64,000 nucleotides of DNA from Shinisaurus crocodilurus (lineage: Eukaryota; Chordata; Lepidosauria; Squamata; Shinisauridae): the NCBI GenBank assembly GCA_021292165.1, contig CM037876.1, positions 209,749,825-209,813,824 on the forward strand, read 5' to 3'. Of the stretch, positions 31,775 to 44,046 are shown piece by piece; the stretch's first letter is position 1, and every line of letters begins with the position of its first letter. The translations under genes were made by a program, and so were the position numbers. Under the pieces are notes generated by a model. The model was not told the DNA's origin and ran no database searches. It saw nothing but the letters and a program-made list of their open reading frames with translations.

Positions 31775-31905
31775 CAGGCCACAAATGGCTATCGAGTCCA
31801 ACCCCCTGCTCAATGCAGGAAACTAGAGGAGGGGTCTCCCATCCAACTAATAACCAGGCCTGACCCTGCTTAGCTTTCCACACTCAGATGAGCTGACTTC
31901 ACACT
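31775..31905 (-). repeat. 5S/CR1 chimeric SINE, copy 2
   Basis: Minus strand carries GGAAAGCTAAGCAGGGTCAG, GCCTGGTTATTAGTTGG and GGATGGGAGACCC, then GCAGGGGGTTGGACTCGATA. The 3' end is altered (GGCCTGATGGCC instead of the usual CCTTCCAACTC). Confidence 0.72.
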
Positions 31906-32159
31906 GTGTCTCTTCCCTCTGCCTCTCAGACGCATCCCTGGCTCTTGCTCTTCCTATAAAATCAGGGGCATTTTTTAACTACCGTAGTTGCTGTTCTTTG
32001 CATACCTTGATAGCCTGTCCCATATATTACTGCACTTCAGCGTAAAACAACTCATTCTCAGAGCACTGTTTTGCTAGAGAGGTTTTTTGTGATGTCAGCA
32101 TGTTTTGGCCTTTGGGGAATAAAATTGGACCTATGAGAACAATGGATTTGCACTGTTCC

Positions 32160-32385
32160 TATAGTTATTGTTATTTTAGCTTTGATATTTTATACTATTG
32201 CTGATTTAATTATATTTTTAACTTTTGTATTTCTCTATTTATATGTTTTAACTGTACAGATTTTAATGTTGTGAAGCCACCTTGAGTCCCAGTATTGGGA
32301 AAAAGGTGGGTTATAAATAAAAATAATATTAATATTAATGTTAATAGTAGTAGTAATAATAAATAAATAATAATAATAGGCTGAT
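32160..32385 (+). repeat. LINE 3' tail and TTA/ATA microsatellite
   Basis: TTGTGAAGCCACCTTGAGTC and AAAAAGGTGGGTTATAAATA form a typical LINE/SINE 3' terminus, followed by irregular AAT/TTA repeats. Confidence 0.5.
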
Positions 32386-32679
32386 GTACTTTGTTGTATA
32401 TTAACAAAGCCATTTTTCTCTTTTGTAACACATGTGCACATGTGTGTTAAAAATAAAGCCTGTAACTTTGGACTTGAGTGGCTGTTTTCCTCACTTCAGA
32501 AGTAGCTGTTCCCCACATTGTTGAAGCGCAGCTTAAAAATCTGCTGAGCGTGTCTGGAAACGATCCCTCTATTCCCGCATTTGTCCTTACACATGTATAC
32601 ATGTGAGTTTGCGCATGCGTGTGAACAAGGACATGTGACAACAGTGGGGAACCAGCCTTCAGACTCCTGTTGTGGACTT

Positions 32680-32780
32680 CCCAGAGGCATCTGATTAGCC
32701 TTTATGGGAAGCAGGATGATGGATTAAACAGACCTTTGGAAGGATCCAGCAGGACTCTTCTTTTATTCTTATGAATGGGT
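32680..32780 (+). repeat. CR1-type 3'-terminal fragment
   Basis: CCAGAGGCATCTGATTAGCC, GGAAGCAGGATGATGGATTA and AGGACTCTTCTTTTATTCTT then ATG; inverse of the left edge of the element at 7038. Confidence 0.55.
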
Positions 32781-34490
32781 CCATTGTATTTCTATTGTAC
32801 AGGAGCATCATTGTATAATAGGCTAATGTGAAGCATATGGAAGATGTGTTATGAAAATGTGGTGCCCTGCAGCTGATCCAAAATCCATTCAAAGCAGTAA
32901 ATGTCTTGTAAACTTCACAAACATTGGGATTTCAGCTTCAGGGCAGAAGGACTTCAAGCTGGATGATCCGTATAGAGTGGTCATTTCTCATTGAGGTTTC
33001 CATTGGCCACCCTTTTCTAATGAAGCATGAACCCAATTTGGCAAGAGGTGCCATTTTCTTGCAAATAACTCATTTGCTGTATTTTCTCAGGGTTTTGAGT
33101 GAAGTATATATTTGGCACCTGTGCTCTGTAACTGGCATTGCACAGTGCCACTCTGGACAGATGGGGAGAGGTGCTGGCATGCCAGCGAGCCTAGTATAGG
33201 CACCGAGGGCTCAGATTTCTCTCCAGGAATGTGGAAACATCAGCACATGTAGATCTTTGGTATCTGAGGCACACGTGTTTCTTGGCAACAGCAAGGTTTC
33301 CTGCTGAATATCTTGGCATGGACTGCAAGGAAATTCAGCACGTTTTCAGGGCTTCCAGTGGCTCTCCGCACCATGGGAACACATATAATTTCTGCCATCA
33401 TTGCCCTATGACTATAAACAGAAAAGGAACTGTATTTTGCAAATTAGACTTTCTTAAATAATAGATGAAGAACTGTTAAAATGCCATCATAGCTTTCATG
33501 GACTATGACTCTTTTATTAGTTAATGGTTGGTTTATTCTGGTCAGAGAGCACTAGAAAGTGTGGTTTGGCATTCAATACCGACAGCAAATGTCACCGTTT
33601 AAAACTTTGCTCCAGTTCTTTCTCCTCTTTTAATCTGGTGGTTTTTTTTCACATTTTAATTCCTCTTTCCTCTTCAAGACATGAGGAATTTTGTGTCTTC
33701 TCATATGCACACACACAAAAGTGATAAAAACAAACAAACTTGAGGGCATTCCTTTATTTTTGCTGAAGGCAATTCTGCATGGTTTATTTCCATTTATTTA
33801 CTTTTTTTCCTCAGGAATTACAGTAAAGGTTTTCTATTTCATCCATTACAGCACAGTGTTTTTCACATTTGAATAGCTGCATCAATATGAATCCTTTATA
33901 AGAACCTTAAAAAACAAACTTTGCCAAGTCCCAGAATACAGAAGCTAATTCAGAACCCCAGTACTCAGCTGCCTCATGAATAAGGGAGACTGTGTGGCTG
34001 ATGCTTTGAAGCTGTCGCTGTTAAACCATACAGAATATTTACCTCAATAAATCATTATAAGAAACTAAGGTACAATTATACCCACAGAGAAATAAAATTC
34101 AAAACACTGATTTATGTGGTTCAGTTGCCTGTTCTCTTTTCCATCATGTTTTGAATTTTATGCATGTTTGTCATCTTTGGCTGTTTCCATGTGTCTTTAA
34201 ACTAATGGGTCCTGCCTTTTTTAACATTGCTCATTAGGCTTGTTATTTCACTTTGACATCTAGGCATGATTTGCACAGTGCACAAAGTTTTGCATCGAAA
34301 GTTAACTGTACCTGAAGGCATAGAGTAAATAAATAAATAAATAAAAGGAAAATGAACTTAATTTATTTCAAGTTCTGTGAGGGGTTACTCAACTTCATTT
34401 TTGATTATTTAAGCTAAAATGCCATCTTTGTTGAGGATTTTGTTTGGGAAACTGAAGTTTCCAAGCCGTGATGATCTGAAACAAAGGAGC
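32781..34490. other. Intergenic, no gene recognised
   Basis: AT-rich, apparently single-copy; an AATA-type run near 34325. No exon-like feature. Confidence 0.45.
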
Positions 34491-34494
34491 TGCA

Positions 34495-34700
34495 TAGGAG
34501 GGACCATAGCTCAGTATGATAGAGCACATGCTTTGCATGCAGAAGGTCCCAGGTTCGATCCCCCGCATCTCCAGGTAGGGCGAGGAAAACTCCTGCCTAA
34601 AACCCTGGAGAGCCGCTGCCAGTCAGTGTTGACAATACAGAACTAGATGGAGCAATGGTGTGAATCAAGATAAGGCAGCTTCCTATGTTAATATGATGCT
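34495..34700 (+). repeat. tRNA-derived SINE, copy 3
   Basis: GGGACCATAGCTCAGTATGA (A box), CTTTGCATGCAGAAGGTCCC, AGGTTCGATCCCCC (B box), then CCTGGAGAGCCGCTGCCAGT and TAAGGCAGCTTCCTATGTT. The head resembles alanine tRNA, but the body shows it is a retroposon, not a tRNA gene. Confidence 0.82.
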
Positions 34701-34774
34701 CTCTGGTTGTCCATTACAACAACAACATATTACTGTTGTTATTGTTACTACTGCTGCTACTACTAAAATTTGCA

Positions 34775-35290
34775 CCTGCCATTCAATGGCAATCAGGCGG
34801 CGCCCCTCTTCAGTGCAGCTTATAGAGAACTAAAACTACAATATACACAAAACAACTAAAACAGCAATAAAACTACACAGTAGTCCCAAAAAAACCCCAC
34901 CCACTTAAAAGAGTTAAAAAGATTAAGATGATTTAAAATTTAAAAAGATTTAAAATCCTGGGAAAACAGGGGAGTCGTCACCTGGCACTGAAATGATAGC
35001 AAAGTGGACTTCAGGCAGTCCTCCACAGGCAGGGCCACCATGACCAAAAAGGCTCTCTCCCTGGTCGCTACACACCTTACATTCAATGGCAGGGACATCT
35101 GGTAAAGAGACTCAGATGTAGATTGATGAATTGATACAGGAATAGACTTTCCAGAAGAGATCTGTGCCCTAAGCTGTGAAAGGCTTTAAAGGAAAATGCA
35201 AGTACAGGGAGTGAATGGAGTTGTTTCAAAATAGGTATAATGCGATCTCACCTCTTTGGACTCCAAGCCTGAGGCTGGGGCCTCATAGAC
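34775..35290 (-). repeat. LINE-derived fragment, antisense
   Basis: GGGCCACCATGACCAAAAAG then GCTCTCTCCCTGGTCGC is the same kind of block as at 11.4 and 41.2 kb. The adjacent CAGTGCAGCTTATAGAGAAC is tail-like. Degraded. Confidence 0.4.
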
Positions 35291-35295
35291 ATTGT

Positions 35296-35460
35296 CTCAT
35301 AGATCATAGAGTTGGAAGGGGCCTACAAGGCTATCGAGTCCAACCCCCTGCTCAATGCAGGAAACTAGAGGAGGGGTCTCCCATCCAAGTAATAACCAGG
35401 CCTGACCCTGCTTAGCTTTCCACACTCAGACAAGCTGAGCCAGCCACGACACAGTCATGG
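35296..35460 (-). repeat. 5S/CR1 chimeric SINE, copy 3
   Basis: Best-preserved antisense copy. Minus strand: GTCTGAGTGTGGAAAGCTAA, GCAGGGTCAGGCCTGGTTAT, TACTTGGATGGGAGACCCCT, tail CCCCTTCCAACTCTATGATC then TATGAGA. Box A, intermediate element and box C of 5S rRNA are intact. Confidence 0.78.
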
Positions 35461-36645
35461 ATGTCTGAGCACCCCCACACTGTGCAGTTGTAGAGGAAGT
35501 ACAACTCCTTCCAGAACTGCTTGAACACCTGGACAGATAAACCATCCAGCAACACACCTTTGCCTAGTCAGGATTGAGCTTCAATTTATTGGTACTCATC
35601 CAGTCCATCACTTCTTCTAGAAGATGGTTCTGCACCTCCTTTACCTCAGGTATTAGAGAGAGATGAGATAATCAGCATAAACAAACTCCAGACAGGAGTG
35701 TCGCAAGTGGCTTTGTGGGGTGGGGGTGCTGTAAGACTGCATTTTAACAAAAAATAGAAGAAATAAATTCAAATATAATATAGCAGAAATAAGAATTGGT
35801 GATAAAAACAGCTGGTTTTCTATGTAACTGCAACTTAAAGAAAGATGCATGAGGTAAGATTGAGCTGTATTATCTTTCAGGCCATTTGCATATGGAGAAG
35901 CTGAATTGATTTGTTGTTCTGTTGTGTAGGCCATGGAGGTAGGACTGAGAATTCAGAAGCACTCAAGTTGATATAATTGTACATAAACTGTCTTAGTTGA
36001 TGTACAATGGGACCAAACAATCTTTAGTACAAGGGCTTTTCCAGACAGGAGTTTTAAGGTGCTCTTGGCTTGCCTTGCTGGTGGGAATTTTTGGACTCCG
36101 CACACAACATCGTTAGTCTCCTGCAGTCATCCTGTGTCATCCCGTGTTCCCCACCTCCTCTGCTTCTCCTTTATCTTCTCACATAGGAGAAAATCCGCTA
36201 ATTATTTTCTGGTGCTCCGTGATCCCCAAGAAACCAGTAGTGTGGCTGCCTGATTTCGGGAACTTGCAGTGTTTTGTGGCAGTGCGGCTGTGTGACGTGT
36301 AAGCTGATGTTGCTTTGGGCGTATTTTCATGGCTGCAGGCTGGCCAGACAGTCCATTTCTCCCTCTTCCAGGAAGCCAATCACACCTCTCCCCATTGCTG
36401 CTGCTCTTTCCTTCATCCCACCACTCCAACATGCTCGATTCCATTTTAGCAACTAAATAAAGGTGTGTGTGTGTGTGTGTGTGGCAACTCATAATATTTG
36501 TATGAAGGTGTTTTGTTTCTTTCTTCTCCAGAGATGCGCAATGCTGAAAGTCTGAAAGTTCACTGCTGTGCTTTTACTCCTCTGTAAGTGCACATGGCCC
36601 CCAACTGGATTGGGACCATGGCATTCTGGGAGAAGAGAATTAAAC

Positions 36646-36680
<35 letters not shown>

Positions 36681-39480
36681 CACATTTTCTTCGAAATTCC
36701 ACCACTGCCCCCTGGGTGGGCTAAAAAAGAAAATGACTAGAATGGATACTTTTTTCTTTTTTATCCCCCCCCCATGGGGGGGGTGGAATGTCAGGGGGAA
36801 AACTGGTGGTGGTTGGAAAAGGTTTAACCATGGTCCTGATCCAAATCAGGGCGGCATGCACTTACATGGGAGTTAAAGCGCAGCAGTGAACCTTTGGAGT
36901 TCCAGAATTGTGCAATTGCGCAATTCTGCAGATGAAAAAACAAACAAAAAACCTACCTTGGCCCCAAGAATGTGGTGGGAAGGAGCCGCAAAGTGAGGGA
37001 ACAGCTTTGGCTACATCTCCGCTTACTGGTGTGGACAGATGGCTGCAGCATGCAGTGGCAATTTCCCCTGACAGTGTGGGAAGTACACAGAAATTCCATT
37101 TGTACTTCACACTGGAAGTCCAATGATCGGTGCCACTAGGAGCCCTCGGTCTAGAAGAGCCCTAGAGATAAATGCACTCTGTGGATCTCTAATTTGTTTT
37201 AAAATATCCAGACTTTAAAAATATTTTGATTTATGACAGGAAAATGTTTAAGATCCCCCCTTCTGTACAATTATTGATTTAATTGTTTAGTTGTATTGCT
37301 AAACATCTAAAGACTTGAAAGGACCTAGTAATATCTTTGTGATACATATGCCATAGAACCAAATAGTAACGGTGTGCAGATGGGAATGATGTTGGTGCCA
37401 GTCCTTCCTGCACCACAACATTCCTGCTCTTGACGCTGCACCGTCTCATACTTTTCCAGCGTCTAGTGGAGGGGCATTGAGAAATGCATTGGAAGGTCTG
37501 ATAGGTCTGATAGTCATGACATGCAAAATGAATGAAGGGGGCAGTGTACTTCTGCAGGCTTCTGGGGACAAATAGAGCATGGCCATGACATAATTCCAGA
37601 GAGCTTCCCAAAGCACCTAGCTGGCCACTGTTGGAGGCAGAATGCTGAATTAGGCAGGGCCTTAGTCTAATCCAGCAAGTGAATTCTTATGATGCTGTTG
37701 CAGGCATGCCATTGGTTGGTCTGCCTAGTAATCCTGGGGTGAGACTAGATGATAAATACATTCTAGATGAGCTGTCCCTCTTTGCTAATGTTGGAGTAGG
37801 ACTGTAAGCCAGATTTCCTTGGGTGGGGGCAGGAGCAACCACATTTCTAGATGGAACTTAAAATAAATGAATGGAAAATCAGCTATTTCCTCAGAACCAA
37901 TGTAAACTTATATAACACTTTGCCAGTTTGCCAAGCCTAAGACGGGGACCAAGATGGCAACTAGGTTTCCCTCCCCTTGCATCAAGGCTCACTAAAACAA
38001 ACTAAGCCCAACTGCAAACTCATGAACAAAGCTATCAGGGCTGGATGTTGTTCCCCCTTTTTTTAAGCTTTTCTACACAAGGTGTTAATCTGCTGCATCT
38101 ACTTTCAGTTTCATCACAGAATTGAGATCTGAGCACTACACGAGGAGTGTTTCCTTTCCTACTTTTCTGCTACATAACCTCCAGGTGGCACTGTGGGGTA
38201 GTGGAATAGCAAATATACAAGAGGAAATCATACTTTCTTTCCCTTCGATAATTAAATGCTGCATTTCCCCTGCTCTAAAAAAACTTTCTGAAAGTGCTGG
38301 TTAGACACAGAAGTGAAACTGAAGGGTCACGTCATCATCTAAAGAACTTGTAAACAACTGTGAGTAGGGAATGACAAGCACACAATAAATGCCTCATGTA
38401 GAAAAGCCCCTGGTCTTTCCTGGTCACCCTGGATAAGCGGAGTCACGCCAGAGTCCAGGAACACTGCAAGGGGCAGACCACACAGATCTGTGGGCTTGTT
38501 CTAGCCCTGGCAGCTCCTGATGGCCACCTCAACATATGGTGGCTGTTATTCAGCAAGTACACCAATGGTATTGTGATGGCTGTAGAATATGTAGAAACGG
38601 GAATTCTACCCATGTCACAATCTGGTTGAAGTATAGATTGATCTGGAGGTTGCCAGGTTCCACTCAATTTGTGTGTATTCTGGTTTTCTCTTATGAGACA
38701 TCAAGCACGGGCTCAAGATGAAATGCAGTTTATCTCAAAAGAGCCTCGTTAGGCATCAGCATACTTGTCTGATGCATTCTGGGATAGCACACCACCCTTC
38801 TCATGGGCATACAGGAGTGATATTGAGAGAGGGTTCCACCCTTAAAGATGGTCTAAAAATAATTTTAACTAAATATACACCGGAAGGACCACAAACCTTA
38901 CTGCACTATTTCAACCCTTTACTATGTCCACAATCAAGAAAGGTATATTGTACAAAAACATTACTTACTACAGTACATATCATATATATACACTATAGTA
39001 GTAATGATTCATATAACAAATGTTTCATTTGTCTTGAAAACATACAATATCTAAAATGTCATATAACTATTTTATATAGACAGAAGAAATATTTTTTCTT
39101 ATGGGACAATGCGGCTACCTTTGCTTCTTGTGTTACCTCAAGAAATGATCTTGCAGATAGTCCCGAAGTCCGACAGCTAACTAACTTGTCTTCAAACTAA
39201 TTAATACATTTTGCCCTCTTTACAAGGGCTTGGGCTTGGAGGGAGTCTAGGATAATAACTAATGGTATGAAGCTGAATTCCCCAAAGTCCACAAAGTCCT
39301 GCACACTCAAGGAGCAGGCAAGTAGCAAGGTCAAGGCAGTCCAAGATCAAAGCCAGCAAGTTCTCAGAGCACAGTGCTAGACAGGGATTCAGCCAGAAAG
39401 TCATGATAGTTTCTGGTTGCTGAGGCCATCAGGTCCTCCGCTGAGGAGGAATCCTCTAGAAAGGGCATGACATGTTTTTG
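35461..39480. other. Intergenic, mostly unassigned
   Basis: Possible LINE-like antisense sequence at 35540-35700 (CTCATCCAGTCCATCACTTC). GT run 36462-36482, CA run 36649-36676, CR1-type 3' fragment about 37605-37705 (AATCCAGCAAGTGAATTCTT). The rest, including an AT-rich open frame at 38718-39200, shows nothing I can name. Confidence 0.4.
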
Positions 39481-39640
39481 TTTTTATTTATTTATTAATT
39501 ATTTTAATTTCTAACCTGCCTTTCTGTCAAAAAGTTAGCCACTCTAGGTGGCTAATAAAATCCAGATTAACAAAATCCTAATTAAAATATAGTATAAAAA
39601 TAAATTAAAGAACACAATAAAAATGCAACCATAAAAGAAA
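39480..39640 (-). repeat. LINE 3' tail, antisense
   Basis: TTTATTTATTTATTAATTAT-like start, CTAACCTGCCTTTCTGTCAA, CTAGGTGGCTAATAAAATCC; matches the general tail layout of the LINE copies here. Confidence 0.45.
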
Positions 39641-39698
39641 TAAACAGCTTGCTTTGTGAAATGCATATATATTCAACATACACAAAATACAATATTTA

Positions 39699-39742
<44 letters not shown>

Positions 39743-39749
39743 CGACGAC
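39699..39749. repeat. (GAT)n(GAC)n microsatellite
   Basis: About 14 GAT units then three GAC units, abutting the element at 39750. Confidence 0.9.
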
Positions 39750-39960
39750 ATTGGGTTGGATCCAGATCAGCATTTAGCAGAGTTCAATTTATCCTGGAGA
39801 AAGGGAAGCGGTCTGGTCTTTCAGATTTCTCCTTCCTCTCACAGTCCCCTGAAAAGCTGTGGGAGGGAGAGAGAAAAAGCTGACTTCATGTTGACTGTGA
39901 TCTGGTGTACACTGTGCCCCTCTGGAGAGACCATGGAGAAGATGCAGTCATAACTAATGC
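39750..39960. repeat. GGGTTGGATCC-family element, partial
   Basis: Left end CATTGGGTTGGATCCAGATC is clear. The right end is not. Confidence 0.4.
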
Positions 39961-40477
39961 AATTACATTATATCTTATATAATGATCCTTGATATAAAGG
40001 CCTTGGACCACAACGGGTCCACTAAACTTCTCCTGTCGGGCCACCAAGCCGTTGCCTGCCTCTTCACCTCCCACGGTTACTTGCTTGACAAGGAGTGGGC
40101 TAATTTTCCTAACCATTTCACAAATAACACTGCCCTTCGGCTGTAATGATGCCAGGAACTGTGTACCTACCTGAGCTAATGGGGTTAATAGGCATTTCCT
40201 GACTAAATACACCTGCTTGGCAAGGGAGAGGAGGAGGAGGAGGAGGAGGAGGGAGGAAGATTCAGGTAAGACAGGGCAAACAGCAAGATCAACTGATCAG
40301 CCAAGAACAACTTTGTACTTTATCTTTTGGCTATAATCTTGTAACACTAAAGAAAAGATGTTTTTCACTTTCAGAAGTAATTGGAGTAACATTTAATGCT
40401 GGGCAACTATAGCCTGTTTGCAAGACCTTGAAATAATATTTTCAAAGTTTTTAAAAGTGCTTCATATACATGATTGT

Positions 40478-40800
40478 ATTGTAAAGTTTACATCGACCCT
40501 GTAAGGCAGAGGTGGGAATATGTGGCCCTCCAGATGCTTTTGCCTACAAGTCCCATCATCCATCACCATTGGCTATACTGGCTAGGGCTAATGGAAGTTG
40601 TAGGCCAAAACATCTTGAGGACCACAAGTTGCCCTCCCCTGCCTTACAGCGTAAGGTATTATTCCCGTATTGCAGATGGGCAAACTGAGCCCTGAGGGAG
40701 AGTGGCTTGCCTAAGACCATCTAGTGAGTTAATGAAAGAGGCAAGATTCAAACTGGGGGCTTCCTGCTTTGGAGCTCAATTTCTTAGGCACTATACTACC
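40478..40800 (+). repeat. MIR-like SINE interrupted by a MITE
   Basis: CGACCCTGTAAGG then, after the MITE, GTAAGGTATTATTCCCGTAT, TGCAGATGGGCAAACTGAGC and GGCTTGCCTAAGACCATCTA follow the MIR/CORE-SINE pattern. The MITE (about 40507-40647) has ends CAGAGGTGGGAATATGTGGC and CCACAAGTTGCCCTCCCCTG. Confidence 0.6.
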
Positions 40801-40904
40801 ATTCAGAGGATAGGTTTCTAACCTGTACCCTGATGGGAATGTTTGGTTCCTGTTCTCAGGAGTACCATTTAGGGGGAGCCCCCCTGCCACTGTTTCAGAC
40901 CTCA

Positions 40905-41600
40905 TGCAATTATTATTTCATTTCATTTCTTACATTTCTATACCGCCCAATAGCTAAAGCTCTCTGGGCAGTTTACAAAGATTAAAACCATAGACATACA
41001 ATATAGTAACTTAATATAAAACCATTCACATACATACATATAAAACAATTTCACACAATCAACAATAAAAATCCCAGGAGCCATTAAAAACCTTATCATA
41101 TGCTGTCAAATGCCTGGGAGTAGAGGAAAGTCTTGACCCGGCACTGGAAAGATGACAGTCTTGGTGCCACACAGATCTCACTGGGGAGAGCCTTCCACAA
41201 TTGGGGGGCCGCCACCAAGAAGGCCCTCTCCCTTGTTGCCATCCTCTGAACCTCCCTTGGAGGAGGCACTTGGAGGAGGGCCTCAGATGATCATCTAGTA
41301 TATGGGTGTGTTCATACCAGGAGAAGTGCTCAGTCAGGTATTGTGGTTCTGAGCCATATAAGGCTTTATAGGTCAAAACCAGCATCTTGAACTGGGCTCG
41401 GAAACGTACAGGCAGCCAGTGAAAGTGGGCCAGAATCAAGATTATATGTTCAGACCTTCTGGTCCCCACTATCAAGCTGGTCACACTGCATTTTGCACAA
41501 GCTGCACCTTCCAAACTGTCTTCAAAGGCAGCCCCACAGTAGAGCACATTGCAGTAATCTAACTTGGCTCAGAAGCACATATATAAGAGGTTTGACAGTC
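40905..41600 (-). repeat. L2/CR1-type LINE 3' end, antisense
   Basis: Minus strand reads RRSEHIILILAHFHWLPVRF then RAQFKMLVLTYKALYGSEPQ, the C-terminal LINE segment also present at 50.09 kb (SEHITPVLALLYWLPICFRG). After about residue 90 the frame is lost. The 3' end AACTGCCCAGAGAGCTTTAG, with its TATAGAAATG tail, matches the copy at 50.6 kb. Confidence 0.65.
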
Positions 41601-43440
41601 TGAAGGGCTCCTCTTAGCAATTAAATTGCCCTTTGTATTAGGTATGCATGCCAAAGGTACAAATCCCTGCTTTACCGTCCTATGTGGGTATGGTTGCTTT
41701 ATTGGAATAAATACAAGAGCTCTTAACATACATCATTTCTTCATAATTTCACCTTTAGTGAATCCAAAGGTTTTTGGAATGTGCTGAATCTTGCCCTCAC
41801 TCACGCCTACTGACATCTTTTGCCCTCTCCGACTGAAATGGCATCACTGCTTGTTCTCTACATTTTACTTCATCACACAATTTTTTAAAAAGTACTTTAA
41901 TGGGGAATTTAGGGACTGCAGAGTCTGGCTCCCCCAAAAAGAATTTTCATACAGCAATGAAAACATCTGAAAAAACATTATTTTTGAGGTTTCCATATAA
42001 AAGCTAACATGAAATGGTGCCAGATATTTAACTGCATTTTGGTAATATTCCAGTGACTACATATAGAACTGTTTGCTTTGTCCAGCAACGGTGCTTGAAA
42101 AATGTAGTTAACTTTTCAAAATGAAATTTAGCAAACAGAGTTATATATTGCTTTGCTAAGAATAGGGCAACCCTTACTTAAATGAGCTGAAACATGAATC
42201 ACAGAGAAGCCATGAAGAGAAAAAGAGACGCCTGGGCTCACAACAGCTTAGAAACACACACAGCCCTTCTCCCTAAGCCTGGATATGCCTGGACTTGGGG
42301 GTAAGGGAAATGCACTCTGCACTAGCTCAGGGACACTTTGTTCTATTCTTACTTCCAGTGTTCTAGAGTTAAGCTCTAGCACTGAGAACAGATGCAGTAA
42401 CTCAACCCCAGCGCAACTCATCCCTACCTACATGACCTCATGACATTTTGAATTGGGAATTACAAACTGGAAGAGATTATTTTTGTAGTAGTTTCCCTGC
42501 CACACACTATTCAATGCACAATTATGTTCTTTCTGCTGGAATCTCGACTGCAGCTCAGAATGCAACCTCAAAGTCTCCCTCAGCTGCTGCTGATTACAGA
42601 GAACCCCACTTCCTGCCACCTCAACCCATGCAACTCCCTCATTTTCACAGCCCTGTGGAGATAAATAATGTATATTAATGTGGAAAATATCAACAGCCGA
42701 ATCCCTTAAATAGTGTTTGCAAAAATCAAATCTCTCTTCAAATCCAAATGATGTACCTCTATTATTTTTGATGGAGGAAAAGAAGAAAAAGACAAGATCG
42801 CCATGAAAAGGCCTTTGAAAAGTGTTAGATCCCCATCCTTGAAAAGGTGCATTATGTTTAATATATAGTAGGGATATAGTTCTAAGGAACAAACAGCCTC
42901 AAGGCTATACCAGAAAAGGGCTCTTTAAGGATGAGGCTATAAAATTAAAAAATTGGCAAGGCTGGATCTGTTTTGCTTGCTATGCCCAAGTCGTTAAATT
43001 GAGTAATGTAGAAAAACAATTATTTGCATCTTAATTATCTGAAACTTCTTTATATTCCAAGGCACATTCCACAGAAGCTGTGCACGCCTGGGGATCCTTT
43101 GTGCAGCAGCAGTGGGAAGTGTGCCCAATCAGACCCTGTTGCCAGATAGATAGCATCCCTCCTTTCTGGGGTGGAAGGGACGCCACTTCTACAGTCCTGG
43201 CCCTCCCCTTTCCCCATTCACTATGATACAGGGGATCATGCCCAGAATTCATAATGTGTTCCCTCCTCCAAGCAAACATAACTTCACATAAATCGCATTG
43301 CTACTTCACTTGGATTTTGGATTTACCTCTAACTTTCTAGCATACAAGCTTCGCAGATTCATATGGCCAAAAGACAGCCACACAGGAAGGCTGGAGGGAA
43401 CCCCATCCTTTCCCTGACCGAAGGACAGTTATGTTATATA
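41601..43440. other. Intergenic, no gene recognised
   Basis: AT-rich single-copy-looking DNA without exon-like or repeat structure that I can name. Confidence 0.45.
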
Positions 43441-43442
43441 GA

Positions 43443-43598
43443 TTTCATAGATCATAGAGTTGGAAGGAGCCTACAAGGCTATCGATTCCAACCCGCTGCT
43501 CAATGCAGGGAACTAGAGGAGGGGTCTCCCATCCAAGTACGTAATAACCAGGCTTCACCCTGCAAGCTGAGCCAGCGTAAGCCACAGGCCTGTATGCC
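43443..43598 (-). repeat. 5S/CR1 chimeric SINE, copy 4 (internal deletion)
   Basis: Minus strand: CAGGCCTGTGGCTTACGCTG, GCTCAGCTTG, then directly CAGGGTGAAGCCTGGTTATT; box A's AAGCTAAG is deleted. An extra ACGT sits before ACTTGGATGGGAGACC. Tail CTCCTTCCAACTCTATGATC then TATGAAA. Confidence 0.72.
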
Positions 43599-44046
43599 CT
43601 TCACATGGCATAGCAGTGCTCTGTAGAGCTGATGGTAGCACTGGGATCACGGCTGCACTGAAGTGAGGCCCCATGACTGGTGGAAAAGGACATAAATCCA
43701 TAGAAAACACCATGGAATAATAGTGACACTGCTGTTTTCCATATGTGTATTGATTTGGACCTTCTTTCTCATCACACTCATTGCCTAGATGCCTCCCCCC
43801 ACTTATATCCCTCTTTAATATATCTCCCAGCTGTATCACAAATCTTCAAATGTCGTCCTACAGTGTTATGATGCTAGTGAGTTCACCTTTCATCTGCACC
43901 CCTTCAGGCTGGTAATGCTCTTATTTCCATCTTGGTCTAGGGCCCTTACCTGAATCAAAGCAGCTGGTGGTCACAGACACATCAACACAGCTGCTTCTTC
44001 TGCATTCAAGAAATAGGGTGCCCAGTGGGGCATAATGGACAGAACG

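Noticed and set aside
34495..34570. Apparent tRNA-Ala gene
   Set aside because: A and B boxes are present, but the sequence continues into a SINE body shared with 2437 and 26572.
38718..39200. 160-codon open frame on the plus strand
   Set aside because: AT-rich, no recognisable domain, no splice or promoter context; compatible with chance.
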